Below, piece after piece: positions 54,750 to 63,583 of a DNA stretch of 64,000 nt (positions within the stretch are counted from its first letter, which is position 1; every line of letters begins with the position of its first letter). Origin of the DNA: Reyranella sp. (lineage in GTDB: Bacteria > Pseudomonadota > Alphaproteobacteria > Reyranellales > Reyranellaceae); assembly GCF_004297265.1 (NCBI RefSeq), contig NZ_SCUT01000035.1, positions 1 through 64,000 on the forward strand, in the 5' to 3' direction. The position numbers were made by a program, and so were the translations under genes. Under the pieces are notes generated by a model that worked only from the letters and a program-made list of their open reading frames with translations, ran no database searches and was not told the DNA's origin.

Positions 54750-55753
54750 AGGTCCTGTCGGCGGCCGAGATCGACGCCGCCCTGGACGACCTCGCGCTGA
54801 TCGACCGGCTCGATACGCTGTTCCGCGCGGGCTGCGAGATGCCCATCCGGCATCATCATCCGATCCGGGAGCCGCTGGGCCCCGGATCGGCCGATGCGAT
54901 GCTGCTGCTGATGCCGGCCTGGACGACGGGCCAGTCGGGGGGCTCCTCGGGCCGCGTCGGCGTCAAGGTCGTGACGGTGTTCCCGGACAACGGCAAGCGC
55001 TCGCTGCCCTCGATCTACGGTCAATACCTGCTGCTCGACGGCAGCACGGGCGCGACTCTGGCGCTGCTCGACGGCACGATGCTGACCAAGCGGCGTACCG
55101 CCTGCGCCTCGGGCCTCGCCTCGCGCTACCTGTCGCGCCCCGACGCCGCGCGGCTGCTGATGATCGGCACCGGCGCGCTGGCGCCCGAGCTGATCCGCGT
55201 GCATGCCAAGGTGCGGCCCCTCGAGGAGGTGGCGATCTGGGGCCGCACGGCCACCCAGGCCGAGGCGCTTGCCGCAAGACTCTCGGCTTCGCTACCCGAA
55301 GCGATCGGTCGACCCATCACCGTCCGTGCCGTCGGCGACCGCGCGGCTGCCGTGCGCGACGCCGATATCATCTCCTGCGCCACGCTTTCGAACACCCCCC
55401 TGGTCGAGGGCGAATGGCTGCGCGAGGGCCAGCATGTCGACCTGGTGGGCGCCTACACGCTGCAGATGCGCGAAAGCGACGATCGGGCCGTGCAACGGGC
55501 CCGCCTCTATGTCGATACCCGTGCCGGGGCGCTGAAGGAGGGGGGCGACATCGTCCAGCCGATCGGCAGCGGCGCCATCACGGATGCCCACGTGATCGCC
55601 GACCTGTTCGAACTGACGCGCGGCCAGCAGGCCGGCCGTGCGGCTGGCGACGTCACCTCGATCACGCTGTTCAAGTCGGTCGGCGCGGCGCTCGAGGATC
55701 TCGCTGCCGCCGAGCTGGCCGTGGAAATGGCGGTCGAAGCTACGGCTCGATAA
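54746..55753 (+). CDS. Ornithine cyclodeaminase / mu-crystallin family protein
   Basis: 335 residues. Motifs are GVKVVTVFPDNGKRSLPSIYGQYLLLDGSTGATLALLDGTMLTKRRTAC and the Rossmann region LMIGTGALAPELIRVH. Such proteins make proline from ornithine or act as imine reductases. Its 3' end overlaps the convergent CoA-transferase by 14 bases. Confidence 0.87.
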   Translation: MKVLSAAEIDAALDDLALIDRLDTLFRAGCEMPIRHHHPIREPLGPGSADAMLLLMPAWTTGQSGGSSGRVGVKVVTVFPDNGKRSLPSIYGQYLLLDGSTGATLALLDGTMLTKRRTACASGLASRYLSRPDAARLLMIGTGALAPELIRVHAKVRPLEEVAIWGRTATQAEALAARLSASLPEAIGRPITVRAVGDRAAAVRDADIISCATLSNTPLVEGEWLREGQHVDLVGAYTLQMRESDDRAVQRARLYVDTRAGALKEGGDIVQPIGSGAITDAHVIADLFELTRGQQAGRAAGDVTSITLFKSVGAALEDLAAAELAVEMAVEATAR

Positions 55754-56939
55754 GCGCGCCCGACGACTTCAGGGCCTCGATGTCGTCGGCGCTGACGCCG
55801 GCCTCGGCCAGGACGGCGCGCGAATCCTGTCCCTGCAGTGGCGCCAGGGACCGGATGGACGGCGGCGTCCTGCTCATGGTCATCGGCGGCTCGACCATCA
55901 TGATCTCGCCCTCCGACGGGTGCGGATACATCCTGAAAAGCTTGCGCCAGACGAGGTGCGGGTCCTCGAACAGGTCGGCCGGCTTCGAGACCGGGGCGTT
56001 GGGAATCTGCGCCTGGTCGAGCAGCTTCACCCATTCGGCCGTGGTCTTCGACGGCGCCAGCGCCTCGACCATGGCGTACATGTCGCCGATATGCATCGAG
56101 CGCGCGTTGATGGTCGAATAGCGCGGGTCCTGCAGCACCTCGGAGCGGCCGACCAGCTCGAAGAAGTTGCGCCAGTGCTTGTCGTTGTAGGGCAGGATCG
56201 CCATCCAGCCGTCGAGCGTGCGGTAGGGCTTGCGCGTGCGGGCGAGCAGGCGCGTGTAGCCGACCTCGCCCTTGTCGCTGAAAGTCCGTTCCCACATATG
56301 CTCGACCATCAGCCAGGCCGACATGGTCTCGAACATCGGCACTTCGACGAACTGGCCTTCGCCGGTGCGCTGTCTATGCATCAGCGCTGAAAGAGTCGAG
56401 AAGGCGAAGGTGAGGCCGACCGTCTTGTCGGCGATGATGGTCGGCGGATAGCGCGGGACGTCGTCGCCGGCAGCGCGGCCCATCAGGTCGGCGATGCCGA
56501 AGCGGGCCTGGATGGCATCGTCGTACGCCGGCAGTTTTCCGTAAGGACCGTCGGCCGAATAGCCGTAAGCGCCGACATAGACGATGTCGGGCTTCACCTT
56601 GCGGATCTCCTCGTAGCCCAGCCCTAGCGCCTCGATGGCCTGCGGCCTCAACGCGTGGACGAAGGCGTCGGCCGTGGCCACGACCTTGAGCAGGGCGTCG
56701 CGCGCGTCCTTGTTCTTGAGATCGAGGCAGAGCGAGCGCTTGTTGCGGTTTACATACAGATAAGTCGGTCCCATGCCCGGGTTCCTGCCGGGCTTGCCGA
56801 TGTGACGCACCGCGTCGCCTTCCGGCGCCTCGACCTTGATGACGTCGGCGCCCTGGTCGGCCAGCATCATCGTGCCGTAGGGGCCGAGGATGATGTTGGT
56901 GAGGTCGACGATCCTGATGCCTTCGAGCGCGCCGGGCAT
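55740..56939 (-). CDS. CaiB/BaiF-type CoA-transferase (family III)
   Basis: 399 residues. Motifs are LEGIRIVDLTNIILGPYGTMMLADQGADVIKVEAPEGDAVRHIG and NRNKRSLCLDLKNKDARDALLKVVATADAFVHALRPQAIEALGLGYEEIRKVKPDIVYVGAYGYSADGPYG. The likely catalytic Asp is in PAYDDAIQA. It moves CoA between carboxylic acids. The substrate is unknown. Confidence 0.92.
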   Translation of the reverse strand: MPGALEGIRIVDLTNIILGPYGTMMLADQGADVIKVEAPEGDAVRHIGKPGRNPGMGPTYLYVNRNKRSLCLDLKNKDARDALLKVVATADAFVHALRPQAIEALGLGYEEIRKVKPDIVYVGAYGYSADGPYGKLPAYDDAIQARFGIADLMGRAAGDDVPRYPPTIIADKTVGLTFAFSTLSALMHRQRTGEGQFVEVPMFETMSAWLMVEHMWERTFSDKGEVGYTRLLARTRKPYRTLDGWMAILPYNDKHWRNFFELVGRSEVLQDPRYSTINARSMHIGDMYAMVEALAPSKTTAEWVKLLDQAQIPNAPVSKPADLFEDPHLVWRKLFRMYPHPSEGEIMMVEPPMTMSRTPPSIRSLAPLQGQDSRAVLAEAGVSADDIEALKSSGALIEP

Positions 56940-57246
56940 TGCCTTGTCCTGTGTCGTGGCTGTGTCCGATCACACTGCCATCGCCTTGCCCGCTCGTCAT
57001 CGTCCTTGCCATTGCGTCGCAAAACGCTGCCGGAAATCCTTGAAGCCGCGAGATAATGCCCGATGGTTGCGATGGGCTCCTCGATCATGAGGGCGCGAGG
57101 TTGCAACGACACGAGAAGTTCGCGCTTTCAGATTCCGAGTCCGGGAGTCAGGAGCTGCGCTCATTCACCTTCGGCAAAGAGTGTTATGTGGCCGTTGTGC
57201 GACGCGCTTTGGCGGTGTAGCGAAGGAGCAGCAAGCCGGGGGGGCG

Positions 57247-57720
57247 ATGCGAAGCAACGTTGCAAAGAAGCAGCTTGAGTCGAAGACTGCGTCGAGTGCG
57301 GCATCCAGGCCCTATCGCATCGAAGACCAGATCGGCTACCTGTTGCGCCGCGCTCATCAGCGCGCGAGTGCCATCTTCCAGGGCGGGATCGGCGATCCCA
57401 ACATTACGCCGACCCAGTATTCGAGCCTGGCCAAGCTCGACGAATATACCGAACTGTCGCAGAACCTGCTGGGCCGGCTCGTCGGCATGGACAAGGCCAC
57501 GATGCAGGGCGTGGTGCGCCGGCTGAAGGAACGCGGCCTCGTCGATTCGCGTCCAGATCCCGGTGATGCGCGCCGCACGCTGCTCAGCCTGACGACTGAA
57601 GGGCAGAGACTGGTCGGCAAGCTGCTGCTGAACGGGCCTGCCGTCTCGCGCGAGACCTTGAAGCCGCTCAATGCCCAGGAGCAGAAGCAGCTCCTCGATC
57701 TCCTGTCACGGATCATCTGA
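57247..57720 (+). CDS. MarR-family transcriptional regulator
   Basis: 157 residues from ATG 57247. The winged helix is ITPTQYSSLAKLDEYTELSQNLLGRLVGMDKATMQGVVRRLKERGLVDSRPDPGDARRTLLSLTTEG. It stands 58 bases before the Mo-hydroxylase operon and may be its repressor. The 307-bp gap on its left (56940-57246) contains no gene I can support. Confidence 0.88.
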   Translation: MRSNVAKKQLESKTASSAASRPYRIEDQIGYLLRRAHQRASAIFQGGIGDPNITPTQYSSLAKLDEYTELSQNLLGRLVGMDKATMQGVVRRLKERGLVDSRPDPGDARRTLLSLTTEGQRLVGKLLLNGPAVSRETLKPLNAQEQKQLLDLLSRII

Positions 57721-57735
57721 ATCCGACTCATTTGT

Positions 57736-57778
57736 TTGACTCGCACGCGGCCTGTGTCATCGTACGTACACGAACGAT
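57736..57778 (+). promoter_or_regulatory. Promoter and operator of the Mo-hydroxylase operon
   Basis: A -35-like TTGACT (57736-57741) precedes a palindrome ATCGTnCGTnnACGnACGAT (57759-57778), matching at 16 of 20 positions, immediately before the ATG at 57779. It would be suited to a MarR-type dimer. Confidence 0.55.
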
Positions 57779-58609
57779 ATGGGCGACTATCTCCGACCCC
57801 GAGGCCTTGAAGAGGCGCTCCAGGCACTGACCCGGCCTTTCACGGTGCTCGCCGGCGGCACCGACTTCTATCCTGCACGTGTGGGGCGTTCCGTCACCGA
57901 GGATATTCTCGACATTGCGGGAATCGCGACTTTGCGCGGGATTTCCGAGACGGAGAGTGGCTGGCGGCTGGGAGCTACCACGACCTGGGCCGAATTGGGC
58001 GAAGCGCTCCTGCCGCCTCTGTTCGACGGGCTGAAGCAGGCGGCGCGCGAGGTTGGCGGCCGGCAGATCCAGAATGCCGGCACGATCGCGGGAAACATCT
58101 GCAACGCCTCGCCGGCGGCCGATGGAGTGCCGGCCCTGCTGGCGCTCGATTCCGAGGTGGAGCTTGCCAGTCGGCATGGCACGCGCCGGATCCCGCTCTC
58201 CGCCTTCATCACAGGGGTGCGCAAGACCGAACTGCGTCCGGGTGAACTCGTCGTGGCGCTCCATGTGCTGCGTCCCCTGAACGACGCGAGGAGTGCGTTC
58301 CTGAAGCTCGGCGCACGGCGCTACCTCGTGATTTCGATCGCCATGGCTTCGGTCGTGGTCGAAGTCGAGAATGGAAAGGTTGCGGCGGCGCGTATCGCCG
58401 TGGGTGCCTGCTCTCCCGTTGCGCAGCGGCTGCCGGATTTGGAGCAAGCGCTGACGGGCGCTCGGTTCGACGCGCGCCTCGGCGAACGGGTCGCCGCTTC
58501 CCACCTGGCGCCGCTGTCGCCGATCGACGATGTGCGTGGCAGTGCGGGTTATCGCAGCGACGTGGCTCTGGTCCTGCTGCGGCGGCTCCTGTCGAAGGTG
58601 GCCGCATGA
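57779..58609 (+). CDS. Molybdenum hydroxylase FAD-binding subunit
   Basis: 276 residues. The FAD motifs are VLAGGTDFYPARVG and GGRQIQNAGTIAGNICNASPAADGVPALLAL, then the ARRYLVISIAMASVVVEV region. It passes electrons from the FeS subunit to FAD in xanthine-dehydrogenase-type enzymes. The stop overlaps the next ATG by four bases. Confidence 0.92.
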   Translation: MGDYLRPRGLEEALQALTRPFTVLAGGTDFYPARVGRSVTEDILDIAGIATLRGISETESGWRLGATTTWAELGEALLPPLFDGLKQAAREVGGRQIQNAGTIAGNICNASPAADGVPALLALDSEVELASRHGTRRIPLSAFITGVRKTELRPGELVVALHVLRPLNDARSAFLKLGARRYLVISIAMASVVVEVENGKVAAARIAVGACSPVAQRLPDLEQALTGARFDARLGERVAASHLAPLSPIDDVRGSAGYRSDVALVLLRRLLSKVAA

Positions 58610-61314
58610 AGCTCGAATTCACTCTCAACGGAAACGCGGCGAGCTGGGACGGCCCGCCGGTCACGCGGCTGGCGGCGGCCTTGCGCGACGATCTTGGCCT
58701 GACTGGAACGAAGATCGGCTGCGATGCCGGCGATTGCGGCGCCTGCACGGTCCTGCTCGACGGGCGCCAGGTCTGCTCCTGCCTCGTCGCCATGGGCCAG
58801 GTCTCAGGCCGCAGCGTCGAAACGGTCGAGGGTCTTTCCGCCGACGGAGAGGTTGTCGCCGCACTCCAGCAATCGTTCCTCGATCATGGCGCGGCCCAGT
58901 GCGGCATCTGCACGCCCGGCATGCTGATGGCCGCCCAGGAGCTGGTGCGGCGGAACAGCAAGCCGACCCGGACCGAGGTCGAGGACTCGTTGGGCGGCGT
59001 GCTGTGCCGTTGCACCGGCTACGGCAAGATCGTCGATGCGGTGATGGATGTCGTCGCCTCGGCGCCGGTGACCGCACCGCCGGCGGGCGAAGCCGTCGGT
59101 GCGCGTATCGTCCGCGTCGACGGTCCGGCCAAGGTCACGGGCCGCGATCTGTTCGGCGCCGACGGCATCCCCGGGGACGCACTCTGGATCCGCGTCGTGC
59201 GCTCGCCCCATGCACGGGCGCGCTTCGAACTGGGCGATCTCGAACCGTTGCGCCGGCGTCTCGCGGCCGTCCTGACCGCGGCGGACGTGCCGTTCAACGG
59301 CTACGGCATCTATCCCGACATCAAGGATCAGCCGGTTCTTGCGGACGGGCTGGTCCGTTATCGCGGCGAGGCGGTCGTGGCGCTTGTCGGCGAGCGGGCC
59401 GAGGTGATGGCGATCTGCGACGACGAGGTGCCGATCGCCTGGATGCCCGAGACGCCCCTGTTCGGCGTCGATGCCGCGATGGCCGACGACGCGCCGCTGG
59501 TCCAGGCCGACAGGCCGGGCAACCTGCTGCTGAAGGGTGGCGTGAAGCGCGGCGATATGGCCGCCGCGTTCGAGGGTTGCGCGGCCGTGGCCGAAGGCAC
59601 GTTCGAGACCGCGTTCGTCGAGCACGCCTATATCGAACCCGAGGCCGGCTGGGCGCGGCGGATCGGTGACCGCATCGAAATCCACGCCACGACGCAGACG
59701 CCCTACATGGATCGCGACGAGATCGCCAACCTGATGCGGCTGAAGCCCGAGGCGGTGCGCATCGTGCCGACCGCCTGCGGCGGCGGCTTCGGCGGCAAGC
59801 TCGATCTCTCGGTGCAGCCGCTGATCGCGGTCGCGGCGTGGACTCTGGGACGACCGGTGGCCCTGGTCTACACGCGGCCCGAAAGCATGGCCGCCAGCAC
59901 CAAGCGCCATCCCGCCAGGGTGAGAGCGCGGTTCGGCTGCGATGCCCACGGCAAGCTCCTCGCCTGCGACGTGACCGCTCTCTTCGACACCGGCGCCTAC
60001 GCGTCCTGGGGGCCGACCGTCGCCAACCGCGTGCCGGTGCATGCGATGGGCCCCTATGCCATTCCGAACGTGCGCACCTGGGGCGAGGCTTTCTTCACCA
60101 ACGGTCCACCGGCCGGCGCCTTCCGCGGCTTCGGCGTGCCGCAGGCCGCCATCGCCCACGAGGCGATGCTGGACGAACTCGCGGACAGGCTGGGCATCGA
60201 TCGGCTGGAGTTCCGCCATCGCAACGCGCTGCGCGCCGGCGACACGACGGCGACCGGCCAGACGCTCACCCATTCCGCCGGTCTCGCACAGTGCCTCGAC
60301 GCGCTGCGGCCGCATTGGCGCAAGGCGCACGAGGAGATTGCCGCCTTCAACGCGACGGGCGGTTCGCGCCGTCGCGGCATTGGCATCGGCTGCATGTGGT
60401 ACGGCATCGGCAATACCTCGATGTCGAATCCGTCGCGCATGCGGGTCGGCCTGTCGCCCGGCGGCACGCTCACGCTCTATAGCGGTGCGCTCGACATCGG
60501 GCAGGGCAGCAACACCATCATGGTGCAGATCGCCGCCGACGCGGTCGGCTTGCCGGCGTCGCAGTTCGCGCTGGTGACGGGCGACACCGATCTCACGGCC
60601 GATGCCGGCAAGACCTCGGCGTCGCGCCAGACCTTCGTGTCCGGCAAGGCGGCCGAGAAGGCAGGACAGGACCTGCGGCAGCAGATCCTGCGGCTGGCCA
60701 ATGCCGGCCCCGATGCGGTCCTGTCGCTCGACGGCGCGACGCTCTCGGTCCGAGATGGCGCCGAGGTGCGCACCATCGACCTCGCCACCGCCGGCCCGCT
60801 GATGGGCGAGGGGACGTTCGATCCGCCGACGACGCCGCTCGATGCCGACGGACAGGGCGTGCCCTATGCGACCTATGCTTTCGCGGCCCAGCTCGCCGAG
60901 GTCGAAGTGGATACCGAACTGGGCACGGTGAAGGTCCTGCGCATCGTGGCCGCGCACGATGTCGGGCGCGCGATCAATCCGACCCTGGTCGAGGGCCAGA
61001 TCCAGGGTGGCGTGGCGCAGGGGCTCGGCCTCGCGCTGATGGAAGAGTATCTGCCGGGCCGCACCGAGAACCTGCACGACTATCTCATCCCCACCGTGGG
61101 TGACATTCCCGAAATCGAGTGCCTCCTTATCGAGGATCGCGAGCCGCTGGGTCCCTCGGGCGCCAAGGGCATCGGCGAGCCGGCCCTCGTGCCGACGGCG
61201 CCGGCCATCCTGGGCGCGGTCCATCATGCGACCGGCGTGCGCGTCCATCGCGTCCCCCTGCTGCCGCACCGCCTGCACGAGGGCATTGTCGCTCTGAAGG
61301 GAAAATCACAATGA
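58606..61314 (+). CDS. Fused [2Fe-2S]/molybdopterin subunit of a molybdenum hydroxylase
   Basis: 902 residues. Residues 1-150 hold two [2Fe-2S] clusters: Cys 39, 44, 47, 59 (GCDAGDCGACTVLLDGRQVCSC) and Cys 99, 102, 134, 136 (CGICTPGM, LCRCTGYG). Residues about 155-890 are the molybdopterin domain (ACGGGFGGKLDLSVQP, APAGAFRGFGVPQ-type GPPAGAFRGFGVPQAAIAHE, and the active Glu in GAKGIGEPALVPTAPAI). It hydroxylates an aromatic heterocycle or aldehyde. The S-L fusion resembles MOP of Desulfovibrio in layout. Confidence 0.9.
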   Translation: MKLEFTLNGNAASWDGPPVTRLAAALRDDLGLTGTKIGCDAGDCGACTVLLDGRQVCSCLVAMGQVSGRSVETVEGLSADGEVVAALQQSFLDHGAAQCGICTPGMLMAAQELVRRNSKPTRTEVEDSLGGVLCRCTGYGKIVDAVMDVVASAPVTAPPAGEAVGARIVRVDGPAKVTGRDLFGADGIPGDALWIRVVRSPHARARFELGDLEPLRRRLAAVLTAADVPFNGYGIYPDIKDQPVLADGLVRYRGEAVVALVGERAEVMAICDDEVPIAWMPETPLFGVDAAMADDAPLVQADRPGNLLLKGGVKRGDMAAAFEGCAAVAEGTFETAFVEHAYIEPEAGWARRIGDRIEIHATTQTPYMDRDEIANLMRLKPEAVRIVPTACGGGFGGKLDLSVQPLIAVAAWTLGRPVALVYTRPESMAASTKRHPARVRARFGCDAHGKLLACDVTALFDTGAYASWGPTVANRVPVHAMGPYAIPNVRTWGEAFFTNGPPAGAFRGFGVPQAAIAHEAMLDELADRLGIDRLEFRHRNALRAGDTTATGQTLTHSAGLAQCLDALRPHWRKAHEEIAAFNATGGSRRRGIGIGCMWYGIGNTSMSNPSRMRVGLSPGGTLTLYSGALDIGQGSNTIMVQIAADAVGLPASQFALVTGDTDLTADAGKTSASRQTFVSGKAAEKAGQDLRQQILRLANAGPDAVLSLDGATLSVRDGAEVRTIDLATAGPLMGEGTFDPPTTPLDADGQGVPYATYAFAAQLAEVEVDTELGTVKVLRIVAAHDVGRAINPTLVEGQIQGGVAQGLGLALMEEYLPGRTENLHDYLIPTVGDIPEIECLLIEDREPLGPSGAKGIGEPALVPTAPAILGAVHHATGVRVHRVPLLPHRLHEGIVALKGKSQ

Positions 61315-62741
61315 GCGAAGACATCTCGCTCTCGGAGGCCGAACGCAGCGCCGGCATCGTGCGCTGCGACGCCTGTCCCGTCCTGTGCCGCATCCGTCCG
61401 GGCAGGGCCGGCGCCTGCGACCGCTATGCCAACGAGAATGGCGCGCTGGTGCGGGTCGATCCGCTGGTCCTGCTGGCCAAGCCCGATCTCGCGCGCGTCG
61501 CCTTCATTGAAGGCAGCGAAGCCTGGCGCGGTGAGCTGGGCAAAGGAGAAGGCGCCTTCGTCACCGGCATCGGCGCCACCACGACCTATCCCGACTACAA
61601 GCCGGCGCCCTTCATCGTCTCCTCGAAGCATGACGGCGTCGACATGGTCACGGTCGTGACCGAGGGGATCTTCAGCTACTGCGGCGTCAAGGTGAAGATC
61701 GACACTGACCGCTATCTCGGGCCCGAGCAGGCGACGGTGCGGATGAAGGGCGAGGCGGTGGGCCATGTCACCACCGCCGAGTACGGCTCGCAGATGCTGT
61801 CGCTGGGCGGCGTGCATCATCTCACCGGCGGCAGCAAGAAGGAGGGCGTCGTCACCTGCGACGCGCTGCTGGCGCTGTGCAATCGCGAGGCCGTCGAACT
61901 AAGCATCGACGGCGGCTCGACGGTGGTGGTGCAGGCCGACCGTCCGCCGGTCGTGAACGGCGCACTCGAAGAGCGCATGCGGGTCGGCTGCGGCTCGGCC
62001 GCCATCGGCATGTTCGCGCCGCAGTGGAAGGACCATGTCGATGAGGTGATCGTAGTCGACGACCACATCACCGGCGTGCTGAGCGAGCATCAGGGCGGCG
62101 TTTTCCTCGACATGAAACCCGCCGGCATCCGCGTGCGCGGCCGCCGCTCGACGCCGGGCCGCTACTTCCAGGTCGCCGAGCCGGGACTGGGCTGGGGCGG
62201 CACCAATGTCAGCGACCCGCTGGAGATCATCGAGAAGATCGATCCCAGGCAGGCCTGGCCGGGGCTCAAGCTGCTGATGGTTTCGACGACCGGCGAGCAT
62301 TCGGCCTGGTTCACGCTCGACGATCAGTTGAAGCCGCAGCCGGCCGAGATGCCGGCGCCGGTGCGTCATGTGGTTGAGCGCATCGCCGAGAATTGCGAGC
62401 CCGCTCTCTGCACCGTTCTGTTCATGGCCGGCGCCGGCGGCTCGCTGCGAGCCGGTGTCACCGAGAACCCGGTGCGTCTCACGCGCTCGGTGCGCGACAC
62501 GCTTACGAAAGTCACGCTGGGAGGAGCACCGGCCTTCATCTGGCCGGGCGGCGGCATCACCCTGATGGTCGACGTGGCGCGCATGCCGGAGAAATCCTTC
62601 GGCTATGTGCCGACTCCGGCGTTGGTGGCGCCCATCGAGTTCACCTTGCGCGCCGACGACTACGCGGCGCTGGGCGGCTACGCCTCGCGCGCGGTTACCC
62701 TGGAAGACGTGCTGGCCCGCCACAAGGTGCGGGTCGAATGA
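61311..62741 (+). CDS. 6-hydroxynicotinate reductase-like iron-sulfur protein
   Basis: 476 residues. The N-terminal cluster is RCDACPVLCRIRPGRAGACDRY (Cys 19, 22, 26, 36). The rest matches proteins annotated as 6-hydroxynicotinate reductase (GAFVTGIGATTTYPDYKPAPF, GGVHHLTGGSKKEGVV, GRYFQVAEPGLGWGGTNVSDP). Whether this bacterium reduces hydroxynicotinate is not shown. It is coupled by ATGA overlaps on both sides. Confidence 0.75.
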   Translation: MSEDISLSEAERSAGIVRCDACPVLCRIRPGRAGACDRYANENGALVRVDPLVLLAKPDLARVAFIEGSEAWRGELGKGEGAFVTGIGATTTYPDYKPAPFIVSSKHDGVDMVTVVTEGIFSYCGVKVKIDTDRYLGPEQATVRMKGEAVGHVTTAEYGSQMLSLGGVHHLTGGSKKEGVVTCDALLALCNREAVELSIDGGSTVVVQADRPPVVNGALEERMRVGCGSAAIGMFAPQWKDHVDEVIVVDDHITGVLSEHQGGVFLDMKPAGIRVRGRRSTPGRYFQVAEPGLGWGGTNVSDPLEIIEKIDPRQAWPGLKLLMVSTTGEHSAWFTLDDQLKPQPAEMPAPVRHVVERIAENCEPALCTVLFMAGAGGSLRAGVTENPVRLTRSVRDTLTKVTLGGAPAFIWPGGGITLMVDVARMPEKSFGYVPTPALVAPIEFTLRADDYAALGGYASRAVTLEDVLARHKVRVE

Positions 62742-63583
62742 GCGTTGTCGCCGCCCGCTTCGCCGACGGACGGCTGCACCTGCAGCACGGTCCGATCGAT
62801 CTCATCATCGAGGCGTTCGGCGCGGCGGACGAAGTCGAGTGTGCCTGCCGGCAGGCCGTCGAGCATTTCGGCGACATCCTGCCGACCCTCGTTGGCGAGC
62901 TTGCCGTGCTGCGCCGGCCGGTGGCGGAGGCCTATCCGCTGCTGCAGGGTCCGGTGGCGCGCCGCATGGCCGAGGCGGTGTGGCCGCACCGCGCTGCGTT
63001 CATCACGCCGATGGCCGCCGTTGCCGGCGCCGTCGCCGACGAGATGCTGCAGGCGCTCGTCCACGGCCGCACGCTCGACAAGGCCTATGTGAATGATGGC
63101 GGCGACATCGCGATCCATCTCGCCCCGGGCCAGTCGCTGCGCGCCGGCATTTTCGCGCAAGAACTCGATGGCGCCGCGCTGCTGACGCATGAGCGGCCGG
63201 TGCGCGGGATCGCGACCTCGGGCTGGGGCGGGCGATCCTTCTCGCTGGGTATCGCCGACTCTGTGACCGTGCTCGCTTCGACGGCCGCCGCGGCCGACGC
63301 GGCAGCGACGATGATCGCCAACGAAGTGAACGCCGACCATTCGGCCATCGAGCGCCGGCCCGCATACTCGCTCGATCCGGACAGCGATCTCGGCGAGCTA
63401 TTGGTGACGGTGGCGGTCGGTGATTTGCCACAGGAGATCATCGACGCGGCGCTCGATCGCGGCGCGGCGGAGGCGCGGCGGCTGAGGCTCTGCGGTCTGA
63501 TCGACAGCGCGGCGCTGTCGTTGCGGGGTCACTGGCTAATCGAAGCAGGCGGCACGCCGCTTGCTCTGTCGGAGGCGGGATGA
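62738..63583 (+). CDS. UPF0280 family protein
   Basis: 281 residues. Motifs are HGPIDLIIEAFG, ITPMAAVAGAVADEMLQALV, AYVNDGGDIAIHLAPGQ, GIATSGWGGRSFSLGIADSVTVLA. The family is related to ApbE-type flavin transferases. In the operon between the reductase-like and DUF1185 genes it may supply a flavin or cofactor. Confidence 0.82.
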   Translation: MSVVAARFADGRLHLQHGPIDLIIEAFGAADEVECACRQAVEHFGDILPTLVGELAVLRRPVAEAYPLLQGPVARRMAEAVWPHRAAFITPMAAVAGAVADEMLQALVHGRTLDKAYVNDGGDIAIHLAPGQSLRAGIFAQELDGAALLTHERPVRGIATSGWGGRSFSLGIADSVTVLASTAAAADAAATMIANEVNADHSAIERRPAYSLDPDSDLGELLVTVAVGDLPQEIIDAALDRGAAEARRLRLCGLIDSAALSLRGHWLIEAGGTPLALSEAG

